Below are positions 1 through 11,200 of a stretch of DNA of 64,000 nt, one piece after another. The stretch spans positions 10,506,501 to 10,570,500 of the forward strand of contig NC_080559.1 in NCBI RefSeq assembly GCF_030253575.1, read 5' to 3'. The notes under the pieces were generated by a model. The model did not search any database and was not told the DNA's origin. It saw only the letters and a list, made by a program, of their open reading frames with translations. Within the stretch, counting starts at the first letter, position 1, and each line of letters begins with the position of its first letter. Source of the stretch: Rhododendron vialii (Eukaryota > Streptophyta > Magnoliopsida > Ericales > Ericaceae). The translations under genes and the position numbers were made by a program.

Positions 1-443
1 ATTACCTCTATTTCCAATCATTACTCTTTTTCTCTACACTCATTACCTACAAATCCAAATCCAAAATCCCAAAACGAACAGGGTCTGCATGATTAATATT
101 GTCTGTGCGGTTCTCATAAGTTGATATTCAACAATCTATACCTTTGATGAGGGTACAGTCTGTTATTTTGAATTAGCTTGGAAAGAGTAGAACAATACTG
201 ATTTGCATCCAAACAACACCCTAGTTATGATAAATTTGGGGGTAAGGATTGAAAAGGGGACGATGGCCTTTTGCATGTTTTTTGTTAGGAGAAGTTGTAA
301 TGAAAATTTTGGAACTATGTATATAAGTCATTGCCTGCATTACTCTTGATAGAGGTGCCATAGTCGGGGTTCGATTGGGGCTCCAGGATCTGGTCGACCT
401 TGTTTTAGTTTCTTCTCCTTATTCTCTTTTTGGTTAGTATATC
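1..443. other. left edge, no gene recognised
   Basis: I see no exon I can support in this stretch. Pyrimidine-rich DNA just before position 444 could be the 5' leader or an intron end of the candidate small gene that follows. If that gene has further 5' exons they may lie here or outside the window. Confidence 0.4.
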
Positions 444-2137
444 TTGGGCGATTTGATGATTATCTTACAGTTTCGAAGTGTTTTTCTTTACTTCATTGCT
501 GCTACTTTATTTTTGTTTATTGGTGCTATTTTACTAGGCGACGACTATATGTTTGACAAAGAGAGGGAGGGAGACATAAGGTGTGGATCCAAGGGCATTT
601 TTTGCAATGGTACTGCAGGTATGTAATTAATCTTAATTTGTTTGGTTTCTGTGACATAGAACAATGAAGAAAATAGATTACTCATAAAATCGAGTAATGA
701 TCTGTGACAAATCAGTTTTAGCCTTTCAGTTGTCCCTCATTTTGGTGAAACAAAAGCTCTCATAAATCCCATCAATTGTGTAATTCTTGCTCAATCAATT
801 GTGTAATTCTCAGAGCATTGGATCTTGCGGGCCTACCGACGTTGCAATTAGGGCTGTCAAACAGATGGAGGGATGCAATGCGAATTATGTAGTTTAGTAT
901 CTGAGTAAAGTGCCATAGGTCCGTGCCTCAATCATGTACTTCTTGTTTTAGTCTAATGCTTGGTCCTTAGAGCTACTTTTTGCCTTAATTACCTGATGCT
1001 GGCTTTTGGGTCTTTAAGAGAGGAAATTTTAGCAACCTGCATTTTTCAACCAGGACAAAAATTGACAAAGAAATTTGTGTTGATATATATTTTTCCTCTT
1101 CACAGTTGACTGGCATCTATTCCATTGTTTAGGTTCTTAACTGATGATATGTGACAAAATGGTGGGAAATTTTGGATTCATTTTGGGGTCAAATGAGACA
1201 CAGAGAGCGTGATGTAAATGCTGCCCTATGGGTAATAGTTTCTTTGTTTGGCGTTTTCTAACTCTTTGCAAGACAAGCTACTGATTTCTTTCCCTTTGCT
1301 CTCTCCAGAAGAAAGGATAGCTGAAGGAATTAGTTCCGTATACCACTGATATGAAGAGAATTTCTTTAACGGTTTGAGTTCTAGTTCTGCAATTGCGAAA
1401 TGCCTTGATGCATTTGCAGTGGTATGGATCCATTGGATTCATAGATTGATTCAAAAAAATTCTCGCAACTTTTTTCACAGATTCTTCCTCTTTTGTGAAA
1501 CAAAAAATGGTGAAATGACTGTTCTTAGGTAACTGTTGGCACCCCCAATACTCTGTCTTGCGTACATACCCACCTTGTTTTCAAATTTGGGTCACGTGAA
1601 AATACAATGAAAAAGAAATAGTCATTGCTCCGAAACATCCTTTTGTGTTTGCTGATACTTTGATGTATGAATGGATACAACGTTTGGAGCTCTTCAAGGG
1701 ATTGCTTTACATGGATATCTCCTTTTGCTATTTTTCTGCATGTATTAAAGTGAATTCAATAGTTTTTCTCTGGTAAATTGTTTTTTGTTCAGTATGAGAA
1801 AGAGGACATGAGATCTGTGTTCTTCCTGTAACTATCCAATTTCTCATGTATCGTAATTCTATGTTCTTTTCGTGCATTAGTGATTTTCTGTGATTATCAT
1901 CCCCGCCATGTTTAAGTTTACAGCTTCTAGTCACTCGCTTATGCTTATAGCAGGTCTCTAATTGCATCCACTGCCATTAGGTTATAGCTGGTCTCTTTTC
2001 CAGCCCCATCAGATGTTAATTTCAAATTCAAGTGCTTATGTCCTTTTTTTCCTGTTAATGCAGTTGAATGGGCACCTGAAAATGCAACTTGGGGTCCTAG
2101 GGCCATGGAAAGTGGTGCCCTCTCTATTGAAAATTAG
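444..2137 (+). CDS. candidate small two-exon gene, membrane-anchored or secreted peptide
   Basis: Function unknown; I do not recognise the family. Exon 1 (444-618) ends at a good donor, CAG|GTATGT. Exon 2 (2064-2137) follows a long pyrimidine tract ending TTAATGCAG and stops with TAG. The join is in phase (a split Val codon) and gives about 82 residues. Residues 9-31 are strongly hydrophobic (FRSVFLYFIAATLFLFIGAI), which suggests a signal peptide or a membrane anchor. A charged stretch follows, then two cysteines in CGSKGIFC, and an acidic end, ESGALSIEN. The first Met could be 444 or 456. The exons and phase are read directly; that this is an expressed gene is inference. It could also be the tail of a longer gene or a chance splice pairing. 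Confidence 0.42.
619..2063 (+). other. putative intron of the small gene
   Basis: There is no other recognisable gene or transposon in this 1.4-kb stretch. It is ordinary AT-rich single-copy-looking DNA. If the small gene is not real, this is intergenic. Confidence 0.35.
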
Positions 2138-2247
2138 GCAATTTCTCGACAGTGATTCTTACAGCGGGAGGCTAAAAGAATTATATCTTATATTTAGATG
2201 TATGCATCTTATGGAGTACTAGTGCATGCCCGTGCCTGAAGGCACGG

Positions 2248-2589
2248 CGCAACACGTTTCGGTCATACGCTTGGTGATGGGGAGAGAGCGAGGGAAAGGA
2301 ATGTGCTGGTCCTGTAGTGATTTGATCACATTGTTACCTAGGAAAATGGATGTGCTGGTCCTAACGTGATTTGATTTGATCAAACAATACCATTTAAACG
2401 AAAGAGGAACAAAGTCCGCGCAACACGTTTCGGTCATACGCTTGGTGATAGGGAGAGAGCGAGGGAAAGGAATGTGCTGGTCCTGTAGTGATTTGATCAC
2501 ATTGTTACCTAGGAAAATGGATGTGCTAGTCCTAATGTGATTTGATTTGATCAAACAATACCATTTAAACGAAAGAGGAACAAAGTCCA
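2248..2589. repeat. 171-bp tandem duplication inside the Helitron
   Basis: Two near-identical units lie at 2248-2418 and 2419-2589, differing by only a few point changes. The unit is a multiple of three, so one minus-strand frame runs open through both copies. That frame looks like a by-product of the duplication rather than a gene. Confidence 0.9.
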
Positions 2590-3152
2590 CAACAAATAAA
2601 CTCTCAATTAGAATTCTTTTTAAAAAGTGTTGAATTCACTTTGCCGTGTCCCCAGCATTTCCCCAGACATGTCTTCACATGTTGTTACCATCATGTCGCC
2701 TATCCTCGTAGTATCGGATCACAAAGTCTATTCAAAAATTAAAAGAGCTACACAAAAGTGGGCATAAAGAATTAATTCACTCCCCACCATTTTCACTCTA
2801 TCAAACATGTATTTTAACAAATACAAAGTGAGCATCTTTAAAAGATAAATAACAAAAGATATAGATAAAAAAATTCCTATCTTAAACTGCAAAATCGATT
2901 TTCTTTTTTTAAACAGCAAAAAAATTCTCATCCTATAAACAACAATTTTTTTCCCCGTAAGACTCCCATCAAAAAAATTCTCATCCTAAACAGCAATTTA
3001 GGCCATATTATTTTTTCTACAAGAAGACCCTAAGGATAATGGGAGTCGCACCGGAAAGGGAGAACCAAATCGATTTTGTGAACAGCTGATTAGTGGAGGA
3101 ACTTTGTAGGTGTTTTTTTTTTTTTCCGGAGTGCCAAGGAGTGGATTTTGCG

Positions 3153-3154
<2 letters not shown>

Positions 3155-3202
<48 letters not shown>
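3155..3202. repeat. (GA)n microsatellite
   Basis: An uninterrupted GA run of about 48 bp within the Helitron. The Glu/Arg-rich open frames crossing it are artefacts of the dinucleotide repeat. Confidence 0.95.
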
Positions 3203-3206
<4 letters not shown>

Positions 3207-3814
3207 AACTATGGAGGAAGGGAGAAAAGAGGAAACACGATGGAGAAGAGAGGAGGAGACACGATGGAGAAGAGGAAAACTATTGGGTAAACAGGCGTGG
3301 GAAATAGATTGGAATCAATAATTCAATCCAACAGCTGTAACCTATTGAAATTGCAATCCAATGGTTGAAAGAATGTTCATGTTTGTATGAGTAGACAAAA
3401 TATCGCTCTATTTTATAATATAGATTAATGACTTTTTTAAATTTTCTCCATAAAAAGTATTCCAGGCAGCGTTTTAGGAACTGCCAGCGAAATTGGTAAA
3501 AATGCCGGCTAATGCTAAGTCACCAAATCATAAGTACAAAATGAGGGATGTTTATAGCTGCTTTTTACATCACACGAGATCTCTGCTCCATTTCTCTCTT
3601 CGCAGTTTCCCCGACCCAAAATCCCTTCTCTGCGACATCCACTCTTTTCTAGGGCAGCTGCCGCAGCTCTAATCATGTAGCGAAAAATTTAGGACAAGGG
3701 CATGGGAGAAATCGAACAGAGGATCTGGTCTCCTGTATTGTCAACTTCTTCGTTTATTTTTCAGTTGACGTTGGATGTGTTAAATGTTATTTATTGATTC
3801 CTTTGTTTATAATA

Positions 3815-3980
3815 GGGTGTCAAATGGGCGGGTTTGGGCCAAAATGGATAAATTGTAAAAGGGTTGGGTCTTTAATGAGTCATTGACCCATTTAGACCCA
3901 TTAATTATAAGTCTAATTACACATATCCAACTCAACCCATTTATTTAAAAGCAAACCCGCCCCGCCCATTAACCCAATTA
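3815..3980. repeat. hAT-like repeat end (partial)
   Basis: The sequence TAGGGTGTCAAATGGGC resembles the left end of a hAT-type non-autonomous element and is followed by a matching GGGCGGG/CCCGCC inverted subterminal stretch. No right-hand GACACCCTA terminus was found, so the element is truncated or the resemblance is accidental. Confidence 0.3.
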
Positions 3981-5655
3981 CATTCTATATACTAAAATGA
4001 CTAAAATACATATGTACACTAAAATGTCCATATTACCCCTGTAAATTTAAAGGACTGAAATACCATGTACACTAAAATTACCATACTATCTCTCTGCTAC
4101 AAAAATGACCAAATTACCCTTGTAAACTTTATAGTGACCTAGGGCATTTGGGGAGATCATGCTCTGGAATAGTCCTCTCCTTTTTTCTCCTACTCTTCAA
4201 CCAACATTCGACTTTGCATGGGCACAATCTCTCTCTCTCTCTCTCTCCAACCCATTTGGTTCTCCCACATCGGTGGGAGAATTGAAATGAATATTATATA
4301 TATATATATAAGGAAACCCAAACAACTACTATATAGCTTGAGATTATCTTTTTGAGCCACGCAGTTAAGTTAAGAGTTAGCATTTGGCGTAGATCATTAC
4401 ACACACTCTCTCTTGGGTCAATTTTGCGTGAAATTTGCTTCGTAGAAGATTCTTAACCCTACGATGCAAACTTGTAGAAGGTCCCAGTAGTAAAGAAATT
4501 ATAAATGCCCATATGTTTTGACTATCATGCAACGCACTGGATGACTGGACCACGGCATGATTTGAACGTCAATCCCGCCTTCAATCTCTTTTTGTTCGTA
4601 AATGTGACAGAAAGCAAAGAGACTTTATTTCTTCACTTTGGCCAACATTATTACTGTACCCCACTAGGCCACTACTGCATTTGAATACTCGATTATTATT
4701 ATTTTTTAATTTGATCTATTTTGAGGCCAGATTTCTGTAGCGAAAATGGAACATTCACACTTCACAGTATCATTTTCCATTTTCACAATATTGTTTGCTA
4801 TTAAAATTAGATTAAAAAAATGACTTTTTCCCTTGAATACAGATCGAATAGGAAATATCAATATGTCATCCGCACTATATATCTTCCGTAAGTTAGGACA
4901 TTTATGGACACCGAGAATAGAGTAGCATGCAAAAATCACCAATGATGGATTTGGTTAGCCGGTGACGAACTAAATTACCAATCGTAGATCTGGACATTTA
5001 GCCTAGCAGTTATGTAGCTACATTTAGGTATAACTTAAGAAGCAAGACATATTCCATATTATAACTTTAGATTTTATTTCGTGTTATCGGTTAGTCTTGT
5101 AGAAGCGGATAAACTTGTATATCATAGTTGTGAAACTATAATTAAGATCGTAGTAAGTCAATTGTGTATATTATTTTGGATCGTATTTGGCTTGTTTCTC
5201 CGTTTTTTTTTTGTAGTTTCCTTCATGCATGTGAAACGTGATTGTAACATGATAGCTCATTCTGCGTTTAAGAATTCTCGTAGTGAAAAAACACACACCC
5301 CACTCTAGATTCTCTCGTTGTACATCTGGAAAAAATAGTATATGGAGGTGATCAGACTGTTGTTGAATGGGGGGATTCGGCTTTATAGACCCCAAAGTGA
5401 AAAAGGTGAAAAGGAGAAGCGTGTTCTGTTCTCTACTTTGGACATCTTTTACGCAATTGACAAATTCTCTTTGGGAGGAGTGGTGGACAACATCCATCAT
5501 TCATACAACCACCCTCTCCCCCCTCCATCATTCCCCCCCTCCTTTTTCACACTTTAGACATAAATAACTTTTCTCTCTCTCACACACACACACACTGGTT
5601 TGGGATGTTTGAGTCAATTTACGCACACCTCAACTAATTTCTTCATCGGTCCTGT

Positions 5656-6098
5656 CAAAGGCCGGCCCAAGAGGCAGCCGCCTTAGGCCTCCACATTTTG
5701 GGTAAAAAATGGGGCACCACTTCCTAGATAAGTATATTTATATTTTGTGTGCAACTATAAAACAAACTCCTTTGGTGGTTCAATGGTAAAGTGTTTGTTC
5801 TTCTACATAAGATGTTTGGGTTCAAATCTTGATAAGGTGTTTTTTTGAAGTATCTTTTTGCAAAAAAAAAATTCTTCTAGCACACAAATTAGGGCTGCTG
5901 TGATTCAAACATGAGTCCACTGAATATTATTGCAACTGCACAAACCATTAAGGCCGAAATATTTACCATGTTGAATAATATGAATGAAAATTATATATAG
6001 ATAAGTATTTCTGTTTATTGTTTTTAAATTAGAAAATTTATGTAGGGCACTATTCCACCACTTGGTCTAAGGCATCCAAATACCTTGGGCCGGCCCTG
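5656..6098. mobile_element. TIR element with GGCCGGCCCAAG ends
   Basis: The left end reads CAAAGGCCGGCCCAAG and the reverse complement of the right end reads CAGGGCCGGCCCAAG, giving a terminal inverted repeat of about 15 bp around 440 bp of AT-rich DNA. No convincing target duplication was found, so the superfamily is uncertain (hAT-like ends). Inside (about 5770-5835) is a stretch with tRNA-like A-box and B-box resemblance, including GGTTCAAATC, so a SINE-derived segment is an alternative reading for part of it. Confidence 0.5.
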
Positions 6099-6506
6099 AG
6101 CAGGCCATTCACGCTAAAAATTAGTTGATTCACAAGAAATCTCTTTCTTCCTTGCTTCCGACCTAATTCAAATAATCCAACCCTGGGTCAATTATACAGG
6201 AGCCAACTCATTGAACTAAACTTGGGGCTCTTGGTCTTTTTATCATGGTCATAACATGCCTTTGTCGAAGTAGATAGGTAGACGGACTTCTTTCTCTATA
6301 TGTGAAACATGCAATTGGAGATCAGAAAATGGCCACATGGGTTGTCTGCTTTGTTTTGGAAGGACCTCTTCTTTAGATTGGGAGGCTGTAGCCATACGTA
6401 TGGGAGATAGCTCCTCGTGATAGGCAAACGGCCGGAGGGCTTGAAATAGTTTGCAATAGTTATTATATAGGGAAAATCTTGTTGACGGAGCAGCTCTAAA
6501 CAAGTG

Positions 6507-6667
6507 TTTACGGAGCTCAATCTTGGTCATCCAAAAGTGTTTTGAATGATTCGGATTAAAGTTAATATTTTACCGGTAAGAAATATTTCTTACTGGTCAA
6601 AGATTAATAACATATCTCAACCGTTGATTGTCGAAACGAACGGTTGAAATCGCTCAACTCCGTAAAA
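6507..6667. mobile_element. degenerate MITE
   Basis: The ends carry TTTACGGAGCTCAA on the left and the reverse complement TTTACGGAGTTGAG on the right. The interior shares the phrase CCAAAAGTGTTTTGAA with the MITEs at 7682-7912 and 9219-9622, which suggests one family. No target duplication was identified. Confidence 0.35.
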
Positions 6668-7681
6668 AGCCGCTGCAAAGCGGTTGCAACAGCCTGTAAA
6701 TAAGTTTCTCTATTATTTACTAACGACATTGAATATCATGTGGTACTTTCACACATGGTATTCTCAACCCAACTAAAGACCTAGCCCCTAGGGACAACAA
6801 CACATGTAACTATGTAAGTAAAACATGTCAAATCTTACATTGATATCAATATGATCAAGACAACCCTTTTATTTCTTTAATCATTCTAATCATTCATTTA
6901 TTCTATTACAAACGTTGCGCAAGCATGGGGCTAATGATACCCGATCAACTCAATTGTCTTCTTAGCTAAATGGTTCAGATCACAACGATAAAATTACAAT
7001 AGTGTTCACACGTTCGAACAGACCGAGTCATTCGTCTTCGAGTTAATATTTGCTCGTTCAAATCAATTGGTTACATAAATAACCCAAATTTGAATTTTTT
7101 TTTTTTTAAGTTTTCAAATCAAACTCGAACAACTATTACTCAGATTGTTCAGGTTATGATGTGAATGAAAATCAATTTGCTTTATATTGGAATCCGGGTA
7201 CACTTGAGTAACATTCGTTTGAGATCAAATTCTCATAAAACAATATAAGCTTTAGCATATTCATCAAATTTTTAATTAAAGCTCAAAACAATCATAGCTC
7301 GATTCATTATATTGGCCCTACTTGTAGGGTTAGTGTATGATCGCACTACTCAGGGGCAAATGCAAAATATATATTTAGTCGGGACTCAAATCACATATAT
7401 AGTTACATTGATAACGAATTTATGGTATTCATAAAGTACATATCGTACATACCGCTACTTGTTAGGGTGATGAAATTGTGTGTATATATGTAGTTGCTAC
7501 TTAATTTTAGACACCCAACCAGTAAAGGGATTGATAAATCAAGTAACTTACTGGGGGTCAATCCTTTAAAAAAATTCCATGTTAACCGAAAAAACTAACT
7601 CAATTAGTAAAAATACTCGAGCACCAGGCACCCCTTGGTGTTCGCCTCTCTGGCACTAGTGGAAATTTGGACCCCTTGTTT

Positions 7682-7912
7682 GGGGGAAAAAAATTCAGTG
7701 CCGAGCGGGTACCACGTGGTGCCCGCTCACGCATCCGAGTCCATTTATTTGAACGGCTCAGATTTGGAGAGAGAAAATGAGAGAGAAAGTGTTTGAGTGA
7801 GAGGAGAGAGAGAGTTTCAATCTGAGCCGTCCAAAAGTTTGTCGAACGGCTCGGATGCGCCGAGCGGGTACCTCGTGGGATATACCCGCTCGGCACTGAA
7901 AAATCTCTCCCT
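7682..7912. mobile_element. MITE with GTGCCGAGCGGGTA termini
   Basis: A perfect 16-bp inverted repeat, CAGTGCCGAGCGGGTA, lies at about 7696 and, inverted, at about 7883-7898. A longer imperfect inverted repeat extends outward (GAGATTTTT-type sequence) and inward (CATCCGAGCCGTC-type sequence). The layout matches the Mutator-like MITE in the first RLK intron. A target duplication could not be placed with confidence. Confidence 0.65.
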
Positions 7913-8231
7913 CAGTCCCATAAAATTGGTCATCTACGAAACTACGTGTAATTTTCAAACTTAAAAATAATGTATTTATTAAAATAATTCTTTTTACTTT
8001 TTTTTGCACCATTCAAAAGATTTCATCGAGATTTATCAAAAAAAATCTGTATTGCGCAAAACTTATTTTGGTAAGTATATTATTTTTAAGTTTAAAAATT
8101 ACACGTAATTTCGTAAGAGACCGTAAGTAATATAATTTCCCCGAATATCGTTCTAATTAATCCAATTTCTTTTCTTCACATTTTTAAAACCCAACTCCCC
8201 CCATCATCCACTTCCCGCGTACGCACCCACC

Positions 8232-11200
8232 ATGGAGTCTCCTCTCCTCTCTCTCCTCCTCCTCTCACTCCTCTCCCTCCCCATCTCCGCCCTCCCTCTC
8301 TCTCCTCCACCCACCAACGACACCGCCGCCCTCCTCCTCTTCCGCTCCCAAACCGACACCCACGGCAACCTCCTCTCCAACTGGACCCTCCCCGCCCCCG
8401 GCTCCTCCCCCTGCTCCGCCTCCTGGCTAGGCGTCAAGTGCTCCTCCTCCGACAACGACCGCCACCCCTACCCCCGCGTCGTCTCCCTCTCTCTCCCCTC
8501 CCTTGACCTCCGCGGCCCCCTCGACTCCCTCTCCTCCCTCGACCAGCTCCGCCTCCTCGACCTCCATGGTAACCGCCTCAACGGCTCCCTCTCCCCCCTC
8601 ACCCGCTGCACCAACCTCAAACTCCTCTACCTCTCCTCAAACGACTTCTCCGGTGAAATCCCCGCCAACATCTCCTCTCTCACTCGTCTCCTTCGCTTAG
8701 ATCTCTCGAACAACAACCTCAAAGGCCCGATTCCTGACTCTCTTGCAAACGTCACCCGCCTGCTAACCCTCCGCCTCCAGAACAACGAGCTCTCCGGCCA
8801 AATCCCCTCGTCCCTCGACTCGATCGCGTCACTGAAGCAACTGAACTTGTCGAACAACGAGCTGTACGGTTACTTGCCGGAGAGTTTACGGAGGAAGTTC
8901 GGCGACCGGAGCTTTTCGGGCAACGAGGGGGTCTGCGGCTCAAGTCCGCTGCCGGTTTGTTCGTTCACCGGAGGAAAACCCCCGCCGGCTGCCGTCGCGT
9001 CGGGTCTGACGGTGCCGTCGAACCCTAGCTCGCCGCCGTCGTCGACCGTGATCAGCGACGGAGATAAGAAACGGAGCCGACGGGGGCTTAGTCCCGGCGC
9101 TATCGTCGCGATCGTGATTGCGAATTCCGTCGTATTGTTAGTAATCGCGTCGTTTGTTGTGGCCTACTTCTGCGGAAGAAATTCGAGAGATTCAAATTCA
9201 GGTACCTACCCACGTTTAAGAGAAGTTTTTGGGTGATGGGCGGAACCACACACGTGGTATTCTGTCGGCGATCACAGTCGTTCAAACGTGTTTTGAAAGA
9301 TCCGGACTTTAGAGAGACAAAAATAGGAGAGAGAGTGGTGGTGAGGGGGGAGAGAGGAAATAAATCTAGGGGTCGGATCCTGTCCAGTCATTACCGACCA
9401 GTTTCATCCAATTTTTAGCATTTGGACTGACCAAAAGTGTTTTGAACAGCTCTGATTTGTTCGGGATGTTTTGGACACTGATGCCAAAACTAGAAGAAAC
9501 TGGTCGGTAAGGACCGTATAGGATTCATTTCCATAAATCTGGATCATTCAAAACACGTTTGGACAGTTGGGATCGCCGATAGATACCGCCACCTGGTATC
9601 CGCTCGCCACCCAAAAATTTCTCCACGTTTAGAACTTAAAACTTTTAGTAGAATTATGTAGTGATTTTTTCTTAAATGTATACTTAACTTTGCATGCCCT
9701 AACCAGGAGTTTCTGAAAAAATAATGATATTTAATTTTAGCAGTATTTTTATTTATTTCTAGCGTTATTTTTCTTTTCAAACGAATAGGGTTGCACAAGA
9801 TTATTATGTAGTTATATTTAGACGATCATATTGTAGGAGTAATTGAGTATATTGATCAAAAATATATATATGATTATGTTTTGCAGTATATTTATAATTT
9901 GTTTTGTCAAAATTAATATCGTCTTTCATATAACTAGAGGTTCGGCACGTACTCTGTGTGCATGCATGAATACATGGAGTCTGCAAGTGGAGGAGTGAGT
10001 AGCTGAGTGGAACGTCTGGTGTCGCATTTAGATTAAGAGTGATTTTACATTTATCACCCTGTCTGTTAGTAATTCTTTGTTGTGGTTAAAGAGCAATCAA
10101 AACTTTTTTCTTTTTTTTTTTGCGGGTAATTATGGAAATCACCGTGGAGACAAACCTTCACAAAAGTGTTCATGCCAAAATGGGTAGCCTTAGATAACAA
10201 AAATAATTTCTACTATTCGTCCACACAATCTTAAAATTCTGCGTTCGTCCCTGCAGGTAGCGAAATCGGGAAGAGGAGGAGTTCAAGTAGCTACGCGACG
10301 GAGAGGAAGGTTTATAACGGAGAGAGTGATGGAACGAATGCAACAGATCGGTCCAAGCTGGTGTTTTTCGATAGGAAGGGGCATTTCGAGCTGGACGATT
10401 TACTGAAGGCGTCAGCGGAGATGCTGGGAAAAGGGAGCTTAGGGACGGTGTACAAGGCTGTGCTGGACAATGGGTACGCGGTTGCGGTGAAGAGGCTGAA
10501 GGACGCGAATCCGTGCGGGAGGAAAGAGTTTGAGCAGTATATGGATGTGATTGGGAAACTGAGGCATCCGAATGTTGTGAGGCTGAGGGCTTATTACTAT
10601 GCCAAAGAGGAGAAGCTGCTTGTTTATGATTATCTGCCTAATGGAAGCTTGCATTCACTTCTCCATGGTATGCACAAGTACTACGTTGCCCAAAACCTTA
10701 CACAAATTCATGTCGAAATATTGGAACATAATTCGGTGACGTCACCCCTCGCGAGCCAAGGCTCGCGGGTTCACGCTCCTCGCGACGGTCCTTCTTCCCT
10801 TGTAAGCTGCCAAACCACTAGATCCCTCTCAATTCTCGCGATCGAGTCTCAGGAAGACCTCTTTGGTCCTGCCTTATGACCAGAGTGAGCATTAGACATC
10901 TGAGTAAACTCTGCACATCTTGGCCCTTTTCGGGTCTTTGGTCCCTTGCTCGGGCCCCATGACCCAAAAGACTCTCACCATGGCTCTCGCTGGTCTATCT
11001 GCCCTCGCGGACCCATTTGGCTTGCGGGTCCCATCTTGTGCCGAGTGGCACTTATTCTTTCTCCGCGTGGCAGGTGACTGCCACGCGTCCTTCTTGCGAC
11101 CCCTCCATGTATCATTGCATGAATGATCGGTCAAACTTTTTCGCAAGTCAACGGTCATAATTTTGACCGCGCCTACAGGGATCAAGTTCATCAAATTTAA

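Larger units (their letters stand above)
2219..3424 (-). mobile_element. complete non-autonomous Helitron (1,206 bp)
   Basis: Read on the minus strand, the element begins TCTATATTATAAAATAGAG at 3424 and ends in CTAG at 2222-2219. Upstream of the CTAG is a GC-rich hairpin, CCGTGCC-TTCA-GGCACGG, about 10 bases from the end, as in Helitron 3' ends. The flanking bases are A before the 5' TC and T after the CTAG, the usual A|T insertion site with no target duplication. There are no Rep/helicase motifs, so it is non-autonomous. It contains an in-frame 171-bp tandem duplication near its 3' end and a long GA microsatellite. Termini and hairpin are seen directly; the family assignment follows the known Helitron structure. 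Confidence 0.82.
3425..8231. other. intergenic region with MITE-like repeats
   Basis: No gene is recognised between the Helitron and the LRR-RLK. The stretch 3540-3700 resembles a promoter/5' leader (pyrimidine-rich, then a start codon followed at once by a stop) with no reading frame behind it. A segment at about 4250-4290 carries a TCCCACATCGG motif of the kind seen near plant LTR sequences, but no LTR borders could be placed. TIR-bearing repeats are listed separately. Confidence 0.6.

Noticed and set aside
2219..2590. 123-residue minus-strand frame with an internal repeat
   Set aside because: It arises from the 171-bp tandem duplication, whose unit is a multiple of three.
3093..3307. Glu/Arg-rich open frames over the GA repeat
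   Set aside because: They are produced by a dinucleotide microsatellite in a Helitron; no domain and no splice support.
5770..5835. tRNA-like A/B box sequence
   Set aside because: It does not fold as a full tRNA cloverleaf and lies inside a TIR-bearing repeat; at most a SINE-derived piece.
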